Assembly (NCBI RefSeq): GCF_001642475.1
Contig: NW_019173958.1
Coordinates: forward strand, 186,001-250,000
From: Fonsecaea monophora
Lineage: Eukaryota > Ascomycota > Eurotiomycetes > Chaetothyriales > Herpotrichiellaceae
Direction: 5' to 3'
Length of the DNA stretch: 64,000 nucleotides
Positions 44,878 through 56,583 of this stretch are shown here, piece after piece. A program made the position numbers and the translations under genes. The notes beneath the pieces were generated by a model, which saw only the letters and a program-made list of their open reading frames with translations, was not told the origin of the DNA and ran no database searches. Numbering within the stretch: position 1 is the stretch's first letter; each line of letters begins with the position of its first letter.

Positions 44878-45418
44878 TGTCCCACCAGCGAGGATAGACA
44901 CGACCAAAGGTAGTGAAGACACAAAAGCAAAGCTTTGAGTACAACTTGGAAATCTTTCAACTGGCAAAGGAAGCGAAAATGCATACAACTTCGAAGCACT
45001 GGATCAATAGGTCCTTTTGCTAGGGGGTACATAGCTGGTGACATGAGCTCGAAACTGGCGTTGACTAGACATTACAGTGGATTTTCTGATTGCGCAGTCT
45101 CGGCCGATTAAACGAAATACATTTGCATCAAGATCGATGTCTCTCTCAATGAATATTGTTCGATTCATGTGCAAGCTCATCGCGGATGGACGTCAACAAT
45201 AACTAAGGTGCTAGGCAAGCTATTTGTAATTAGGTGATTTCAACCCCCTCCGCACGGGAATGTCTTCCGATCGCCCCAACCACAGCCGTAAATTTCGCAC
45301 ATCGTGTTTCTCCGCATCTTCCTTTTGCCTGGCCTCTCCGACACTCCCTCTTCACGCACCCTCGATACACCTACGCTCCTTTAGAGCATCCCCTCGACAT
45401 ACCCGAGGGAGCTTCATC
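44878..45418. other. Intergenic region before SNU23
   Basis: It holds a 3' flank and the SNU23 promoter with a pyrimidine-rich leader. The SNU23 frame stays open upstream to 45260, but that part is Ser/Pro/His-rich and not conserved in style. Confidence 0.6.
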
Positions 45419-46075
45419 ATGGCAGACCGAAAGTCCGCTTACGGCACCGCTGCCGCCTCCGACACCGACTTCCGCCGCACCTGGGATCGCAGCGAATACG
45501 AAGCAAAGGCGAAAAAGGAACAAGAAGAACGTCGGGAAGAAGCCAAAGCTCGCTATGAAGCCAAACTCGAGGGCAAGAAATGGCACAAGCCCGTGGATTT
45601 CTCCTCCCTGGAGTCCACGACTGCGCGTGGTTCGAGGTTGGACGTGGCGAGCATGGTCGGAAAGAGCACGATTGTACCTGCAGGCGCGAGAGTCGGGAGG
45701 CGGGGAAAAGGTGCAGGATTTTACTGCGAAGCCTGTGATTTAACATACAAGGACAACGTCCAGTACATTGAACATCTGAATTCGAAGCAGCACCTGATCA
45801 ACACGGGGCAGTCGGGACAGGTGAAACGAGCGACGCTCCAAGATGTTAGGGAGAGGTTGGAAATGCTCAAGGCGCGAAAGAGGCAGCAGGAAGAAGAGGC
45901 GAAAATGTTGGGCGAGCTCGACATTCAGGCGAGGATCAAAAAGGCTGAAGAAATTGACGCGGCAGAGCGAGAGGAGAAGAGAAGAAAGAGGAATGAAAAG
46001 AGGAGGGCGGCCAAGGAAGGCAAGGGCGTCAAAAAGGAGGATGAGTGGGAGGGACGGCTGGGAATCATCTCTTGA
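45419..46075 (+). CDS. snu23: U4/U6.U5 tri-snRNP zinc-finger protein SNU23 (ZMAT2 homologue)
   Basis: This is a single exon of 218 residues. SNU23 is a spliceosomal B-complex protein that acts before the catalytic activation of the spliceosome. The family start is AYGTAAASDTDFRRTWDRSEYEAKAKKE. The central matrin-type zinc finger reads FYCEACDLTYKDNVQYIEHLNSKQH, with ligands Cys-x2-Cys and His-x5-His. It is followed by the conserved helix beginning ATLQDVRERLE. A Lys/Arg/Glu-rich coiled-coil tail then runs to the C-terminal WEGRLGI. The start at 45419 is preferred over the in-frame upstream ATG at 45260 because homologues begin at this point. Length fits the family. Confidence 0.93.
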   Translation: MADRKSAYGTAAASDTDFRRTWDRSEYEAKAKKEQEERREEAKARYEAKLEGKKWHKPVDFSSLESTTARGSRLDVASMVGKSTIVPAGARVGRRGKGAGFYCEACDLTYKDNVQYIEHLNSKQHLINTGQSGQVKRATLQDVRERLEMLKARKRQQEEEAKMLGELDIQARIKKAEEIDAAEREEKRRKRNEKRRAAKEGKGVKKEDEWEGRLGIIS

Positions 46076-47304
46076 CCTGAACGGCATGAAGCCATGCCTC
46101 GAATACTATTTCATGGCAGATCATATTCCGCATGATGGTCACAATGAGGAACGGTCTCCTCAACAGCCACTCGACCTGTATTGAGTGCGTCCACCTCGAC
46201 CGCACTGTCACCAGTTCTTCTCCGAATCAAAAATGTACAAGCGGACAAAGCTATCAGCAACGATTCGGCGCCGTCTTTGCTACAGCATCTGAGTTGGGCT
46301 CCATCGAAAGGAATCCTGTTTGATGGAGCGGGTGCCCGCTTGTCCACAATCACACGGCTGGAGTTTGTTTTCCTTCACCAAGTCCTTGAAAAGAATGAGA
46401 GGATACGAACTCGCAGCATGAAGCACGACAAAAATCGACCAACACGAATCACTCGTTTGCGTTGGGTACATCGCTATCCAAGGCATAGATGTCTCCTACG
46501 CGACAGGGGATCGCCCAAAGCCAACGACTAGGCTATTTGACTGCGGTCAGGACTCCTGCAAGTACCCCGACCTCGTCATCAAACATCAAACTCCAGACTA
46601 ATGTCCTCTTGGCGGTTAAAGTCTCGTGTGACAATGTCTCGGGCACGAGGATTGTGGACTGTAGCCTTGCCGAACAAGCAGCGCCGCCGGCTGCGGCTCA
46701 TGAGAACATCGAACCTGAATATCCTGACGTCATTGGCTGGATGTTGGATCCATCATGGATCGATACAGCCTCGCCGAATAACACGACAGAATCTTTGCAA
46801 ATACCAATTACCACTCTATGGGAGACGTACCCAACAACCTATAGGCAAACCCTCAATTTGACAGGGTTGCGCAATGTAGACTTGCAGCTTTTTCAATGAC
46901 CAAAACAAGAGAAACTGTCAAAACTGCTTGGCAGCATCACCGACATCGCAATCCACGAGTGACGCATACATTGTCCTCGATCATCATGCGCCCGCATTTT
47001 CTCTTCTGATCGAGCATCCCGTGTCTCGTGGAAACCCCACATCGCGATCAGTGACAAACCCTCTCTGCCTTTCAGATCTCCAATGGTTAGACGTGAATGC
47101 GGTGCCCCGTCTCTTGCCTTACCATCATCGACGTCACTTCTCCTCGGTTGAGTTGGTGGAGGTATCTGTTCTCTAGGAGGTATTTCAGTGCCTCTCTGCC
47201 TTTGTGTTTACTTCATCTTCTGTTTACTCACGATTCATTCTCAGATCCCCTCAAACCTCCAACTTTGACTTACCAACATCAACGACCGCATCCTTCCAAA
47301 CAAC
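46076..47304. other. Gene-poor stretch between SNU23 and the BLI-3-like gene
   Basis: No supported gene was found. A 136-codon frame at 46489-46899 has plausible composition in its second half but no domain and no clear splice partner. The right end is the promoter and leader of the BLI-3-like gene. Confidence 0.45.
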
Positions 47305-48203
47305 ATGGCTGCCGATCCGTATGTCCCTGCCCACTCCTCTCCTGCTCCACAGCTCAGCTCAGCTCAGCTCAGCGGGCGACCAAATCCATCTCCCCCCCCC
47401 CCCCCCCCCCTTCACTCATTCCCCTCCACCATGACCACTTGACGTTTTCAAGAGGCGAGGCAAAGAACTGACTCATGTTCCGGGCAAAACACAGGTACAC
47501 GGCCAAGAACAAAGACGAGCCAGGCCTCGAGGAGAAGATCAATGCCCTCAACGACTTTGTCAGATCTTCCAAGTTTGGCATGATGACCACGCGCATTGCG
47601 GACTCTGGTCTGTTAGTCTCGAGGTGCATGGCCCTCGCAGCTCAGGTGTGTGACATATCCGAGATCCTCGCCACCAGCCTTCCTCTGGACACCCTCCCCA
47701 TGAATCCAGCACGAGCGGATAAAAGATTGGACGCAGAAGGGAAGCAAAAGCATATTACTGACCACCATGGGACCATGGGACAGGAATCCGGCGGAGTCGA
47801 TCTCCTCTTCCACACAAACACCGAGTCCGGCAAGACATCGGACCTCTCGTCGGACGAGCACGTCAACATGTCCTTCCTGAATTCATCCGGCAGCTGGGCC
47901 TCGATCTCCGGCACGGCCAGTATCATCACGGACCGCGCCACTGTGAAGAAGTACTACACGCCCACGCTAAAGACCTGGGTTGGTGACCTGGGCGACGGCC
48001 AGCACGACGGCAGCGAAAACGACCCCCGCATCGGCATCATCAAGATCAAGGCCCTCACGGCGACGTACGCGCTCCCCAAGGGGACCATGCTCGGCAGGGG
48101 CGTCGAGATGGTCAAGGGCGCCGTCACGGGCGAAGTGGCCAACGTCAACGAGCTGCGCGAGATCAGCGAGCAGGAGTTGCAGCAGTGGCGCAGTTCACAC
48201 TAG
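47305..48203 (+). CDS. BLI-3-like pyridoxamine 5'-phosphate oxidase-fold protein
   Basis: Three exons (47305-47318, 47495-47645 and 47784-48203) encode 194 residues. The first exon is 14 nt (MAADP), and the introns are 176 and 138 nt. The protein matches the fungal family that includes Neurospora blue-light-inducible bli-3, a flavin-binding split-barrel fold related to pyridoxamine phosphate oxidase and general stress protein 26. Typical segments are KFGMMTTRIADSGLLVSRCMA, VDLLFHTNTESGKTSDL, SGSWASISGTASI and KKYYTPTLKTWVGDLGDG. Enzyme activity is uncertain for this family, and light induction is known only for the Neurospora member. Intron 2 is a multiple of three with no stop, so a retained form would carry 46 extra residues. 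Confidence 0.88.
47349..47410. repeat. CAGCT pentamer repeat and poly-C tract inside intron 1
   Basis: CAGCT-type pentamers repeat about four times at 47350-47373. A run of 19 cytosines follows at 47392-47410. Both lie within the first intron of the BLI-3-like gene. The C-run is prone to length error in sequencing. Confidence 0.85.
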
Positions 48204-49472
48204 AACGGGGACTTGGACCTCTTCACACATATGAGCACGTGCACTGTTACTCAACCTAGTTTCCCTTCCAGCCTCTTCTTCTCCACTATGCCTCATATGG
48301 CGGAGCTGGATCATTGAGCTGGCCAGAGCCCAGAAATGGACATTTGTACAAATTACAGAAAGAAAAAAAAATAACAGTAAAGACGGATGGTCTTGGTGAG
48401 ACTGGTCAGGTCAGGCCAAAACCACAGACAGAATCAAGGAAAAGCCAAGTCAAACATTTTCAGGTGCCTTTTTCATTTCATTTCTTTTCTACAATGTAGT
48501 GTAGCGAAGAGGAGATTTTCTTTCCTTTTGCACTCCCTGTCCCCTTCCTTTCCATTTCACTATCATTTTTCGTGACTGATATTTGCACAAATCCCATGCA
48601 ACTCGCTCGCTTTTCCACGTTTTCTTCGGTTGGTTGGTTCGGTTTGGTTGAAGGTGGTCCTTTTTCCATTCGTCGGCAGAATCCCTGTCCCTCTTTTTTT
48701 AATGTCTCTCACCCAATCCATCTCGCTCGCTGGTCCCGGATTGCACCACCACCACGACGACGAACGAGAAAAGCAACACGGCCGACAAGTCAAAAACACG
48801 CGTAATGATACACACTGCAGAGAAGAAGAGAGGAAATGGGGGGGTATCCGTCAGTCTATGTACATGTACAAGAAAATCTCAGCCGTGCGTGCCGTGTATA
48901 TTCAAACAAAGGTGTAAAAAGCCGGAGGTCCACGAGAGCGCCCGTGCTGCTTGCGAAGTTTATGTTTGCCAGATCGTGGAATTGGGTCGGAAGGATATTC
49001 GTATGAGTGGTCACTTTTAACAAGATCGCTATCCGGAGATGAGTTCTTTCAAGCATGTTGCAGGCAATCGAGATGGGCGATCGTAGTCACGAAATCCGAT
49101 CAAGGTTGTTTGTCTCCTCTCACCCCATAACCCAAACACCACCCTTTTCAAGGCCACTAGAACGCCATATCCATGCAGTTGTTGATGATTAACACACGTG
49201 AAATGAATGACTGGTGGTCTGTTCTGAGGTTCGTAAGAATTGGAGCTGGGCAGGTGCTTGAAAGTCGCCGGTTGGCTCCGACACTGGACTTCGCAGTTCC
49301 ATCATCGGTCATGGCGCAGCCAGACATGGCACGAACTCTTAGACAAAGTGGTCCATTCTCAGATGAGCTTCTTTCGACCGGCAAAACCGGGCTTGATAGG
49401 CGTCAGAGGACACCCACTGCCTCAACAGTGCCTCCAGGGACATAAGTCAGTCGTCTACGGCCGAGAGATCCT
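48204..49472. other. Convergent 3' flanks
   Basis: The stretch lies between the BLI-3-like gene and the converging helicase gene. It is T- and A-rich with only short frames. No gene was found. Confidence 0.6.
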
Positions 49473-51464
49473 TCAACGGAACCTTCGTTCACCGCCAAAT
49501 CTGCCACGACCACGGTCGTTGAATGATGAGTTATCCTGACCGAACGTGCCCCTGCCAGCGCCGGAGGCACCTTGTCCGAATGGATCGCGTTCGTCATACC
49601 TGTCGCGACGACCTCCAGGCCGCGATCTCGGACCAGAACTAAATCCAGGGCCATGTCCGCTTTCCTCTCGGAACGTAAGGCCTTGGACACCACCATATCC
49701 TATCTTGTCAGCCCAGCTTCTGGTCACAGAAGGCGGCGAGTCAAGGCCCCATCCGTACGTCGCAAGTTCGTTCACTTGGTTGACAATCTCTTGTCTCGAG
49801 GAATTGCCAGACTGGTTGAGCACAGACAACAAGCTCTGGTATGCCTTTGCCTTATCAAGCCTGGAAACTTGCCTGACGCCAGCCTCCACCATCTGCATGA
49901 TCTTGGCAGTTTGTGGTGAAAGTTGTGTGGGTTGAGTCATGTCCAATTTTGCCGTGTCCAGGCTCGTATCTTCGTAGATATTGTGGGCGTGGATGCTGTT
50001 GGCTAGTTGTCTATAATCGTTCCGCTCATCATTTTGCAGGAGCAGCCATCCTTGGCCCGGCTTGCCAGCACGGCCAGTTCGGCCCAGGCGGTGGACATAG
50101 TCTTCTCTTCTATGAGGTGCGCCCACTTGGATGACATGCGACACGTTGGGGAAGTCCATCCCCCGAGCAGTGACATCGGACGAGATCATCAGTGCGCAGT
50201 CGGCATTCCGGAATGCTTGCGAGTTTGCACTTCGTTGCCGCTGATCTAATTGGGACGACATTTCGATGATCTTGCAGGGGGCGAGGGGGTGAGGAGCAAA
50301 CATGCCTCCTTTGGTTGATGGGTCGCGCAGATTTTTCATGGTTTCGTATGCAATTTTGACCTCATTCAACGACCTAAAGAAAGCAATTGCTTTGAAAGGC
50401 ATGTTGGTTTCTGGGTCTCTCCTATGGGCCTCCATAGCGTTCCATGCGATCTCGGTTAATGCTGGTATCTGATTCTGCAGGCCTGGCAAAAAGACAATGT
50501 GTTGTGGTACGGACTCGTGTGTGGCAGCGTCCTCAGGGTCAACAGTCCTGACGAATTTGAAGTCTGGCTTCATGGTCTCTCTCACCAGGCCAACCACGGA
50601 TCGGGGCATGGTGGCAGAAAACATGAGCGTCTGACGATGTTGGCGCGTGTGTTTAGGCATGAAACTCTGGATCTCTCTGATTTCTTCGGCAAATCCAATA
50701 TCGAGAAGTCGATCGGCCTCATCTAACACAAAGGTTTGAATGTTTTCCAGGTTGAGTCCGTTATAGGGGTCGGACAAGAGATCCTTGACTCTTCCCGGTG
50801 TACCAACAAGAATATGGCAACCCGACCGCTGCATAAGCTTAAGATGATATTGTTTCTGGGTACCACCGACGGCCAATTGTACCTGGACGCCAGTGCCTCG
50901 GACGATCTTCTTTGCCTCCTCTCCAATCTGCTCGGCCAACTCGCGGGTGGGGGAGATAATCAGGGCCCTGGTGTCTCCGATTGACGGTTGTCGACGGCCA
51001 AACTCAGGATCCCGAAGCATACGTTGCACAATGGGCATCAGGAACGCCAAGGTCTTGCCGGTGCCGGTTCGAGCTTGGGCAATGACATCTGTGCCATCTA
51101 GACACTCGTTGATGGTCATTCTCTGGACTTCCGTCATTGTGTGGATGTTCATCTTGTTGACCAAGGTGTCAATTATTCTCCTATCAATGACGCCTGCATC
51201 TCCAAGCTCTGAAAATTTTGTGAATTCTCGATTGACCTCCGATATATCCTCTGCGCCAAAATCTTCCGCACGGGCATGGTCTTCAGCGAGGGCCTGTTGT
51301 CGGCGGGGGAATGCCCAGGAGAAATGTCTGACACCGAGGGATCTACCGGATATAGTGCTCGAGATGGGACGAACAAACTGTGTCCGCGCGGAGGATATCG
51401 AGACGGATGGCAGGGTCCGAATTGCTTTCAGAACATGTCGCCCATGCCTCGCCGCGCCATACAT
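49473..51464 (-). CDS. mss116: Mitochondrial DEAD-box RNA helicase (MSS116-like)
   Basis: This is a single exon of 663 residues from the ATG at 51464. The frame is open 58 codons further upstream, but that part is hydrophobic and low-complexity. The chosen start gives a basic presequence (MYGAARHGRHVLKAIR) typical of mitochondrial import. The helicase core has ARTGTGKT (motif I), PTRELAEQI, GGTQKQ, TPGRVKDLL, DEAD, SATMPRS, RGMDFPNVSHVIQ and HRLGRTGRAGK. The Arg/Gly/Phe-rich basic tail (GRGRFGGERRFR) fits MSS116. Yeast Mss116 assists group I and II intron splicing and translation in mitochondria. That role is inferred for this homologue. Confidence 0.88.
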   Translation of the reverse strand: MYGAARHGRHVLKAIRTLPSVSISSARTQFVRPISSTISGRSLGVRHFSWAFPRRQQALAEDHARAEDFGAEDISEVNREFTKFSELGDAGVIDRRIIDTLVNKMNIHTMTEVQRMTINECLDGTDVIAQARTGTGKTLAFLMPIVQRMLRDPEFGRRQPSIGDTRALIISPTRELAEQIGEEAKKIVRGTGVQVQLAVGGTQKQYHLKLMQRSGCHILVGTPGRVKDLLSDPYNGLNLENIQTFVLDEADRLLDIGFAEEIREIQSFMPKHTRQHRQTLMFSATMPRSVVGLVRETMKPDFKFVRTVDPEDAATHESVPQHIVFLPGLQNQIPALTEIAWNAMEAHRRDPETNMPFKAIAFFRSLNEVKIAYETMKNLRDPSTKGGMFAPHPLAPCKIIEMSSQLDQRQRSANSQAFRNADCALMISSDVTARGMDFPNVSHVIQVGAPHRREDYVHRLGRTGRAGKPGQGWLLLQNDERNDYRQLANSIHAHNIYEDTSLDTAKLDMTQPTQLSPQTAKIMQMVEAGVRQVSRLDKAKAYQSLLSVLNQSGNSSRQEIVNQVNELATYGWGLDSPPSVTRSWADKIGYGGVQGLTFREESGHGPGFSSGPRSRPGGRRDRYDERDPFGQGASGAGRGTFGQDNSSFNDRGRGRFGGERRFR

Positions 51465-53206
51465 GATGGCAGAGAATGTGAGGGTAAAGTGGAACTGAGA
51501 AAACGACAACGGCAATCCTCCACAAGAAGTAAGGGGAAAAGAGAGAGGAAAGAAGGAATGCAGGTAGATTGTTGGTAATGGAGAAGGTATACGAGGTAGA
51601 AAGGCAATGAATGAACCTGATTCCATGCGGCGATACAAAATTTCTACGGGACCGCTAAACAGCTGCGGCGATTGGACCCTGCGGTGGAGGATCCGCTAAC
51701 CTCTTTAGTACAATAGGGGGATTTCAACTCACCAAAACTTATCCGCAGCCAGAAACTCGTTCCATGGTATTCAATATTAGTTACTGTATCCCTTCTTCTT
51801 CAACTGCTCATAGATCGCCACAGCGTAACGCCTTCCAAAGGATCGACATCGACATTATCAAAAGGCTAATGCCCAATCTGAGACACGTATATGCCACGGT
51901 CATGATTGTCGCATACCCTGAACCAAGCATTCCCACTCTTGGATGGCATTTGTCCCTAACCTGATTCGCTAAGCATGCATGATACTAACAGTCTCCCCTT
52001 TCGAACCTCTAATTCTTTTGACGGTATTATTGAATGCTGCAGAGCGGGATACACTTGGAAAGAAAGAGCAGGTATTGTTGAGGAAACGCACTGATTGCAT
52101 CGCACTGTCAATATGGCTCTTGTGAGCTGATCGTGGTCGCACCGTGAAACTGAACTCTGTCCGATGTGTGCCAGCTTCTGACTTTCAAGACGACATATTG
52201 CAAGCCCGTATCGCGAATTTGTCTCTGCCTCCGAATACAATGTAATACCTCTACCATCTTGGCTAAGCACCAAGCACGGTGCCTACTTTCCACTCGAGCA
52301 TTCCCAGATTTATCGACGACCGATTTCGGAGCATGCTCGAGATTGCGCGCTTAAGCGTGGTGATTCGTGGCGTGTTGTGGTTTGGCCGGCCGTGTACAGG
52401 GAGGGATTCGTCTCAACATTGATGAGGATCCCAAGGCTTGACACCTTCGGTTAAACAAAGGCAAAAGTGGTTGGAGATGGTTGAACCACCATGAAGATAG
52501 TTCATGCCTCGGTTGATGGCGTAACTACTACAACATTACTCACCACTTGTTCCTTTCGAGGTTTTCGTGCAGCTTGATGGATTCTCGAGGATGCCGATTC
52601 AAGCCTTGAAAAGCCGCACTTTCCGTCGGCTCATCGGGTCACCCAGCGAAGCAGAGGATATCTAGTCTCGCAGGGCCGTCGTGGAGCTGATATTTGCTGT
52701 GTTTATTATTCGCTCAGCCCTGTGTTTGCTAGACTCGGCCTGTTGTCCGGCGAGCCAATCGAAGGGGGGGTGAATCGATGAGGATGGCGAGATCAATGGG
52801 ATCCCCGCAGCCAGGTCCAGCAAGAGGACGAAGGGCGTCGCAAATGATTCGAGGAAGTCAGACGTGGTTCAAACCCTTGAGCCTGGCTGTGGAGATAGCT
52901 CACAAGTCCGAGGCGTAATCGCAGATTCGTAGACCTCTGGTATCTGTTTGGGACATTTTGCCTCTGATCATGAACCCCGTCGGCACTTCCCCACGTTTGA
53001 CTTTCCCAGTCTTACTTCACTTTCACAGTAAATCCGCAGTATATCAGCCCGAGTCTCTTCCTGTTAGCCTCTCATCACTCTTTCTATCACTCCATTGCTC
53101 CATCACCAAATCACTAAATCGCTAAATCATCTCGTGGCTCTCTACCACATAGTCGATCCTCTACCACTGTACCCATACTTGCGCACCAAGACACATCTCA
53201 TCCACC
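51465..53206. other. 1.7-kb gene-free region upstream of class II aldolase gene
   Basis: No gene was found on either strand. It holds the helicase promoter at the left. The right holds a long pyrimidine-rich leader (about 53010-53206) for the aldolase-type gene. Confidence 0.6.
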
Positions 53207-54115
53207 ATGGCCCCTCCTACTGCAACATACACTGAGACCAATGTCCCCGCTCCCGGCTTCGACACAGCGGATGCTCAGCCCGCGGGAACTGCACCCAACG
53301 AGCCCAAGTTGAAGCAAGGCAATGCCGAAGTTCAGATGCAGAAATTCCCTTCTCCGCCACGCTTCACCGATAAATATGAGGAGAGAGAATATCTCAAGGG
53401 TCGTCTGGCACTCGCTTTCCGTCTTTTCGGAAAGTTTGGGTTCGATGAAGGTGTCGCAGGCCACATTACTTTGAGAGATCCAGTCGATCCCACTACCTTC
53501 TGGGTGAACCCGTTCGGTTTGGCCTTCTCAGAGATCAAGAGATCTGACCTCATCCTCGTCGACCATGATGGGAAAGTCATTGATGGAGGCCCGAACAGAC
53601 TGCTCAACCAAGCCGCATACATGATTCACGCTGCCGTCCACAAGGCCCGACCAGACGTCAACTGCGCCGCCCACTCACACAGTATCTATGGCCGCGCCTT
53701 CTGTGCCCTCGGTCGACCGATCGACATCATCACACAAGACAGCTGTGCGTTCTACAATGACCTTGCCGTGTACAATTCATTCAAGGGTGTGGTCCTGGCC
53801 AAGGAAGAAGGCGAGAACATTGCCCGCGCGATCGGAAACAAGAAGGCTTGCTTGTTGCAGAACCACGGTCTTTTGACAGTCGGACAGACGATCGAGGCCA
53901 CCATATTCTGGTTCTGCTCGCTGGAGAAGTGTTGCCATGCCCAACTCATGGCTGATGCGGCTGCAGCTGGTCGTGGTGGAACAACCGTTCAGATCGATGA
54001 CGAGGATGCTGCGTTCACATACAAGTCCGTCGGCACGCCTCGAGCTGGTTGGTTCAGCGCGAAGCCTCTGTTTGATGTCATGGCTAAAGAGGCTGGGGAT
54101 GAGTATTTGCAGTGA
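53207..54115 (+). CDS. Class II aldolase/adducin-domain protein
   Basis: This is a single exon of 302 residues. A disordered N-terminus (1-50) precedes the class II aldolase/adducin head domain. Zinc ligands are visible at His156 and His158 (AAHSHSIYG) and His220 (LLQNHGLLTVG), and GHITLRDP and FSEIKRSDL are family segments. Bacterial relatives cleave or epimerise sugar phosphates. The fungal group, to which this belongs, has no established substrate. All metal ligands are kept, so it is probably catalytically competent. There is no signal peptide or targeting sequence. The ATG context (caccATGG) is good. The C-terminus is DVMAKEAGDEYLQ. Confidence 0.9.
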   Translation: MAPPTATYTETNVPAPGFDTADAQPAGTAPNEPKLKQGNAEVQMQKFPSPPRFTDKYEEREYLKGRLALAFRLFGKFGFDEGVAGHITLRDPVDPTTFWVNPFGLAFSEIKRSDLILVDHDGKVIDGGPNRLLNQAAYMIHAAVHKARPDVNCAAHSHSIYGRAFCALGRPIDIITQDSCAFYNDLAVYNSFKGVVLAKEEGENIARAIGNKKACLLQNHGLLTVGQTIEATIFWFCSLEKCCHAQLMADAAAAGRGGTTVQIDDEDAAFTYKSVGTPRAGWFSAKPLFDVMAKEAGDEYLQ

Positions 54116-55171
54116 GGGCAGGAGACACAACCTCTTGCTTGACTGCAGGCAAAGAAAACGAGAGTCGCGGAGACCAGGGTGGTCAACGACCTCACTCAAG
54201 CCTTACTAGTTCCATGAAAACATGAGTTTCACTATCCATACCCATAAATGATATCGAATACACTGTATTTCCTTCAAGTGCATATTGTTGACCATGATAT
54301 CTCCTGACATCGGGGCACATGCACCAGGACTCAATAGTATAGTGCAGTCCCTATTTAGATTCTTTACCTCTATGGCCAATGTGTCTGCCTCACCTGGAGC
54401 AGTCCGAAGATGGGATGAAACTTTCCGGACCTGCGCTCACATCATCCCAGACGCAGGAATATCCTGATGGCTAGGCCCTGTCAGCTCATTGTAAAGTCAG
54501 CCTCGCTTTTTTCCCATCGAATTAATCGTGGTTCAGCGGCATCCTTCGGAAGAAGTTCACCTTCGAAACCAGAGGCTTATCGATATCCACCTGTTTCAGT
54601 TTGCGTGGGGTAGAGATGATCGGGGATGGATGGATGTTTCGAGCGGAAGAAAAAGTGCGGGATAATCGTGCGCGTGCTCCACTCCACCAAAAATCCCCGT
54701 CTCTCCTTCCCTCGCTCGCTCAGCTGGCTCGTCGGGGCCTGAGTGATATACCCGCTGTCTCCTGCTGGGCTGGTGCGCTACTTGGCTACCTCAGGTGAGG
54801 TGTAGAAGTCTGCCTCATGGGCCAAGGGGCCGAGGAAGAGGGCAAAGACTGCAGAACAAGCCACCGAAATACCAAGAGGGGGGTTCGGCTGTGGGGAATG
54901 GATTGCCGGCTTTCACTCTATCCGGAACGAACTATTACGATATGCTCGGACGAGTACGAGGTAGAGCTTGCATGATAGTTTGGCTTTTAAGTAGTACCAT
55001 TTCTTGACAGGTGACAATTTCTACCAGAAGTACACCGGAGACAAAACACTGGAAAGTTACTACTTCTACTACCACTACTACGTAAATAGGGACTTTTGTC
55101 GAGTGTGGACGGACAAACTCTCTTGTACTGTAGATCCGAGTAATCAGCCAAAAAAAAGCCAAGGAAAGAAA
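54116..55171. other. Intergenic region
   Basis: It holds 3' flank and the promoter of the paraoxonase-like gene. Short frames show no domain, and no gene was called. Confidence 0.55.
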
Positions 55172-56583
55172 ATGGCCAACAAACTCCCCCTTGTCGCCAT
55201 CTCGCTCGGCTTCTGCGCCGTCTTTTGGCAGCTGTTTCTTCGAGAGGTCCTCTTCAACGCCGTGGGGTTGGGTCGCACAGTGCAACCGGTCACAGACTTC
55301 CCATACCAATGCCACCGAATAAGCGGCGACCCTAATCTTCAGGCCTGTGAGGATATGTGGCTGGATCGGGGATCCAGAACACTATATCTGGCATGCTCGG
55401 ATTCGCTGGCGAGAAAGGAGTGGATGCCAAAGTATGTGGACAAGCTGACCCGTTGAAAAACGTGCTTTTTGACTTGATATGGGGGGTGGGCAAAATTGTT
55501 AAGCATGATAACAGTATTCATCGTCTCAATGCCTCCGGCCGAGCGTTGCAGGACCATATCGTCGCCATGGACATCGACAGCCCGACCAGCTCAGGAGGCT
55601 ACACCTACCGTGTTCTGAAGACGCAGGGTTTCTCCGGCGTGCATGGCGACGGTCGTATTCATGTCGTCGGCATGACCGGCACCACGTCTGCAGATGGATC
55701 CATCGTTCAGTTGTGGTTGATCAACGCGAGTCCCTCTGTTGATTCAGAAACGGGAGAACTGCTCGACAATGCGGTCGTTGGGGGCAACTCAACCATCGAG
55801 GTCTTCACCACCGCCCCGCGTTCTGCTAGCATGAAGCATGTCAAGACGTATGCTAACCCCCAGATTGCGACCCCCAACAACGTCGCTTTGACAAAAGATG
55901 GCGGTTTCTTCTTCACGAATGATCACGGCCCTCACAAGGTTGGCTTGGTAAGAGAGCCCCTCGAAGGCACGGTTTCACTCACTAACTCTGCGCAAAGCAA
56001 CATCATCTATCTTCCTTTATTGGCACAGGGGACGTCTCATACTGCAGCGCAGCCGGTGTTTGCAAGAAGGTCGCCTCTGGGTTCAAATTCCCCAATGGAC
56101 TTCATCTCGGGAGCGATGGCCTTCTCTATGTGCCCAGCGCGGCTGTTGGGGGCATCACCGTTTTCAAACCAAATGCAGACGGTTCTGTGGTCAAGGTGCA
56201 CAAGATCGACCTTGATTATCCCATTGACAACCTCTCTGAGGATGCCAATGGAGATATCTTTGCCGCGACTCTGCCTAAATCGCTCAAAATGTTGGCTGGA
56301 TTCGACGATCCACTCAATCTCAAAAGCCCTCCGGCTACTGCATGGCGAATTCGGAGGTTGAATAGAGAGATCCAGGACAAGTATGAGTATGAGCTGACAA
56401 AAATCATCGAGGACGCGGAGGGGGAGGAGTTGCCTGGCACGACGACTGTGATCCACGATGCCCAGACCGGAACATTGTTCTTGAGCGGTAAGTGATGCGT
56501 CTCCCACAGTATCGAGGGTCGATTTTGAGTAATTTCCCATAGGTGTGTTTTCACCATTCATCACTGTTTGCAGGAAAGTCTGA
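55172..56583 (+). CDS. Paraoxonase/SMP-30-like six-bladed propeller protein
   Basis: Four exons (55172-55431, 55515-55947, 55998-56487 and 56543-56583) encode 407 residues, and the introns are 83, 50 and 55 nt. A single hydrophobic N-terminal segment (about 5-28) looks like a signal anchor. The rest resembles fungal calcium-dependent phosphotriesterase/paraoxonase proteins: PNIHRLNASGR, GFSGVHGDGRIHVVGM, TPNNVALTKDGGFFFTNDHG, SYCSAAGVCKKVASGFKFPNGLHLG and IDNLSEDANGDIFAATLP. The N, D and H residues in these loops are the likely calcium and catalytic ligands. The 50-nt intron is supported by a CACTAAC branch point and by restoration of FIGTGDVSYC. Family members hydrolyse lactones or esters, and the physiological substrate is unknown. 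Confidence 0.82.

Noticed and set aside
46489..46899. 136-codon plus-strand frame
   Set aside because: It has partly plausible composition but no domain, signal peptide or splice partner.
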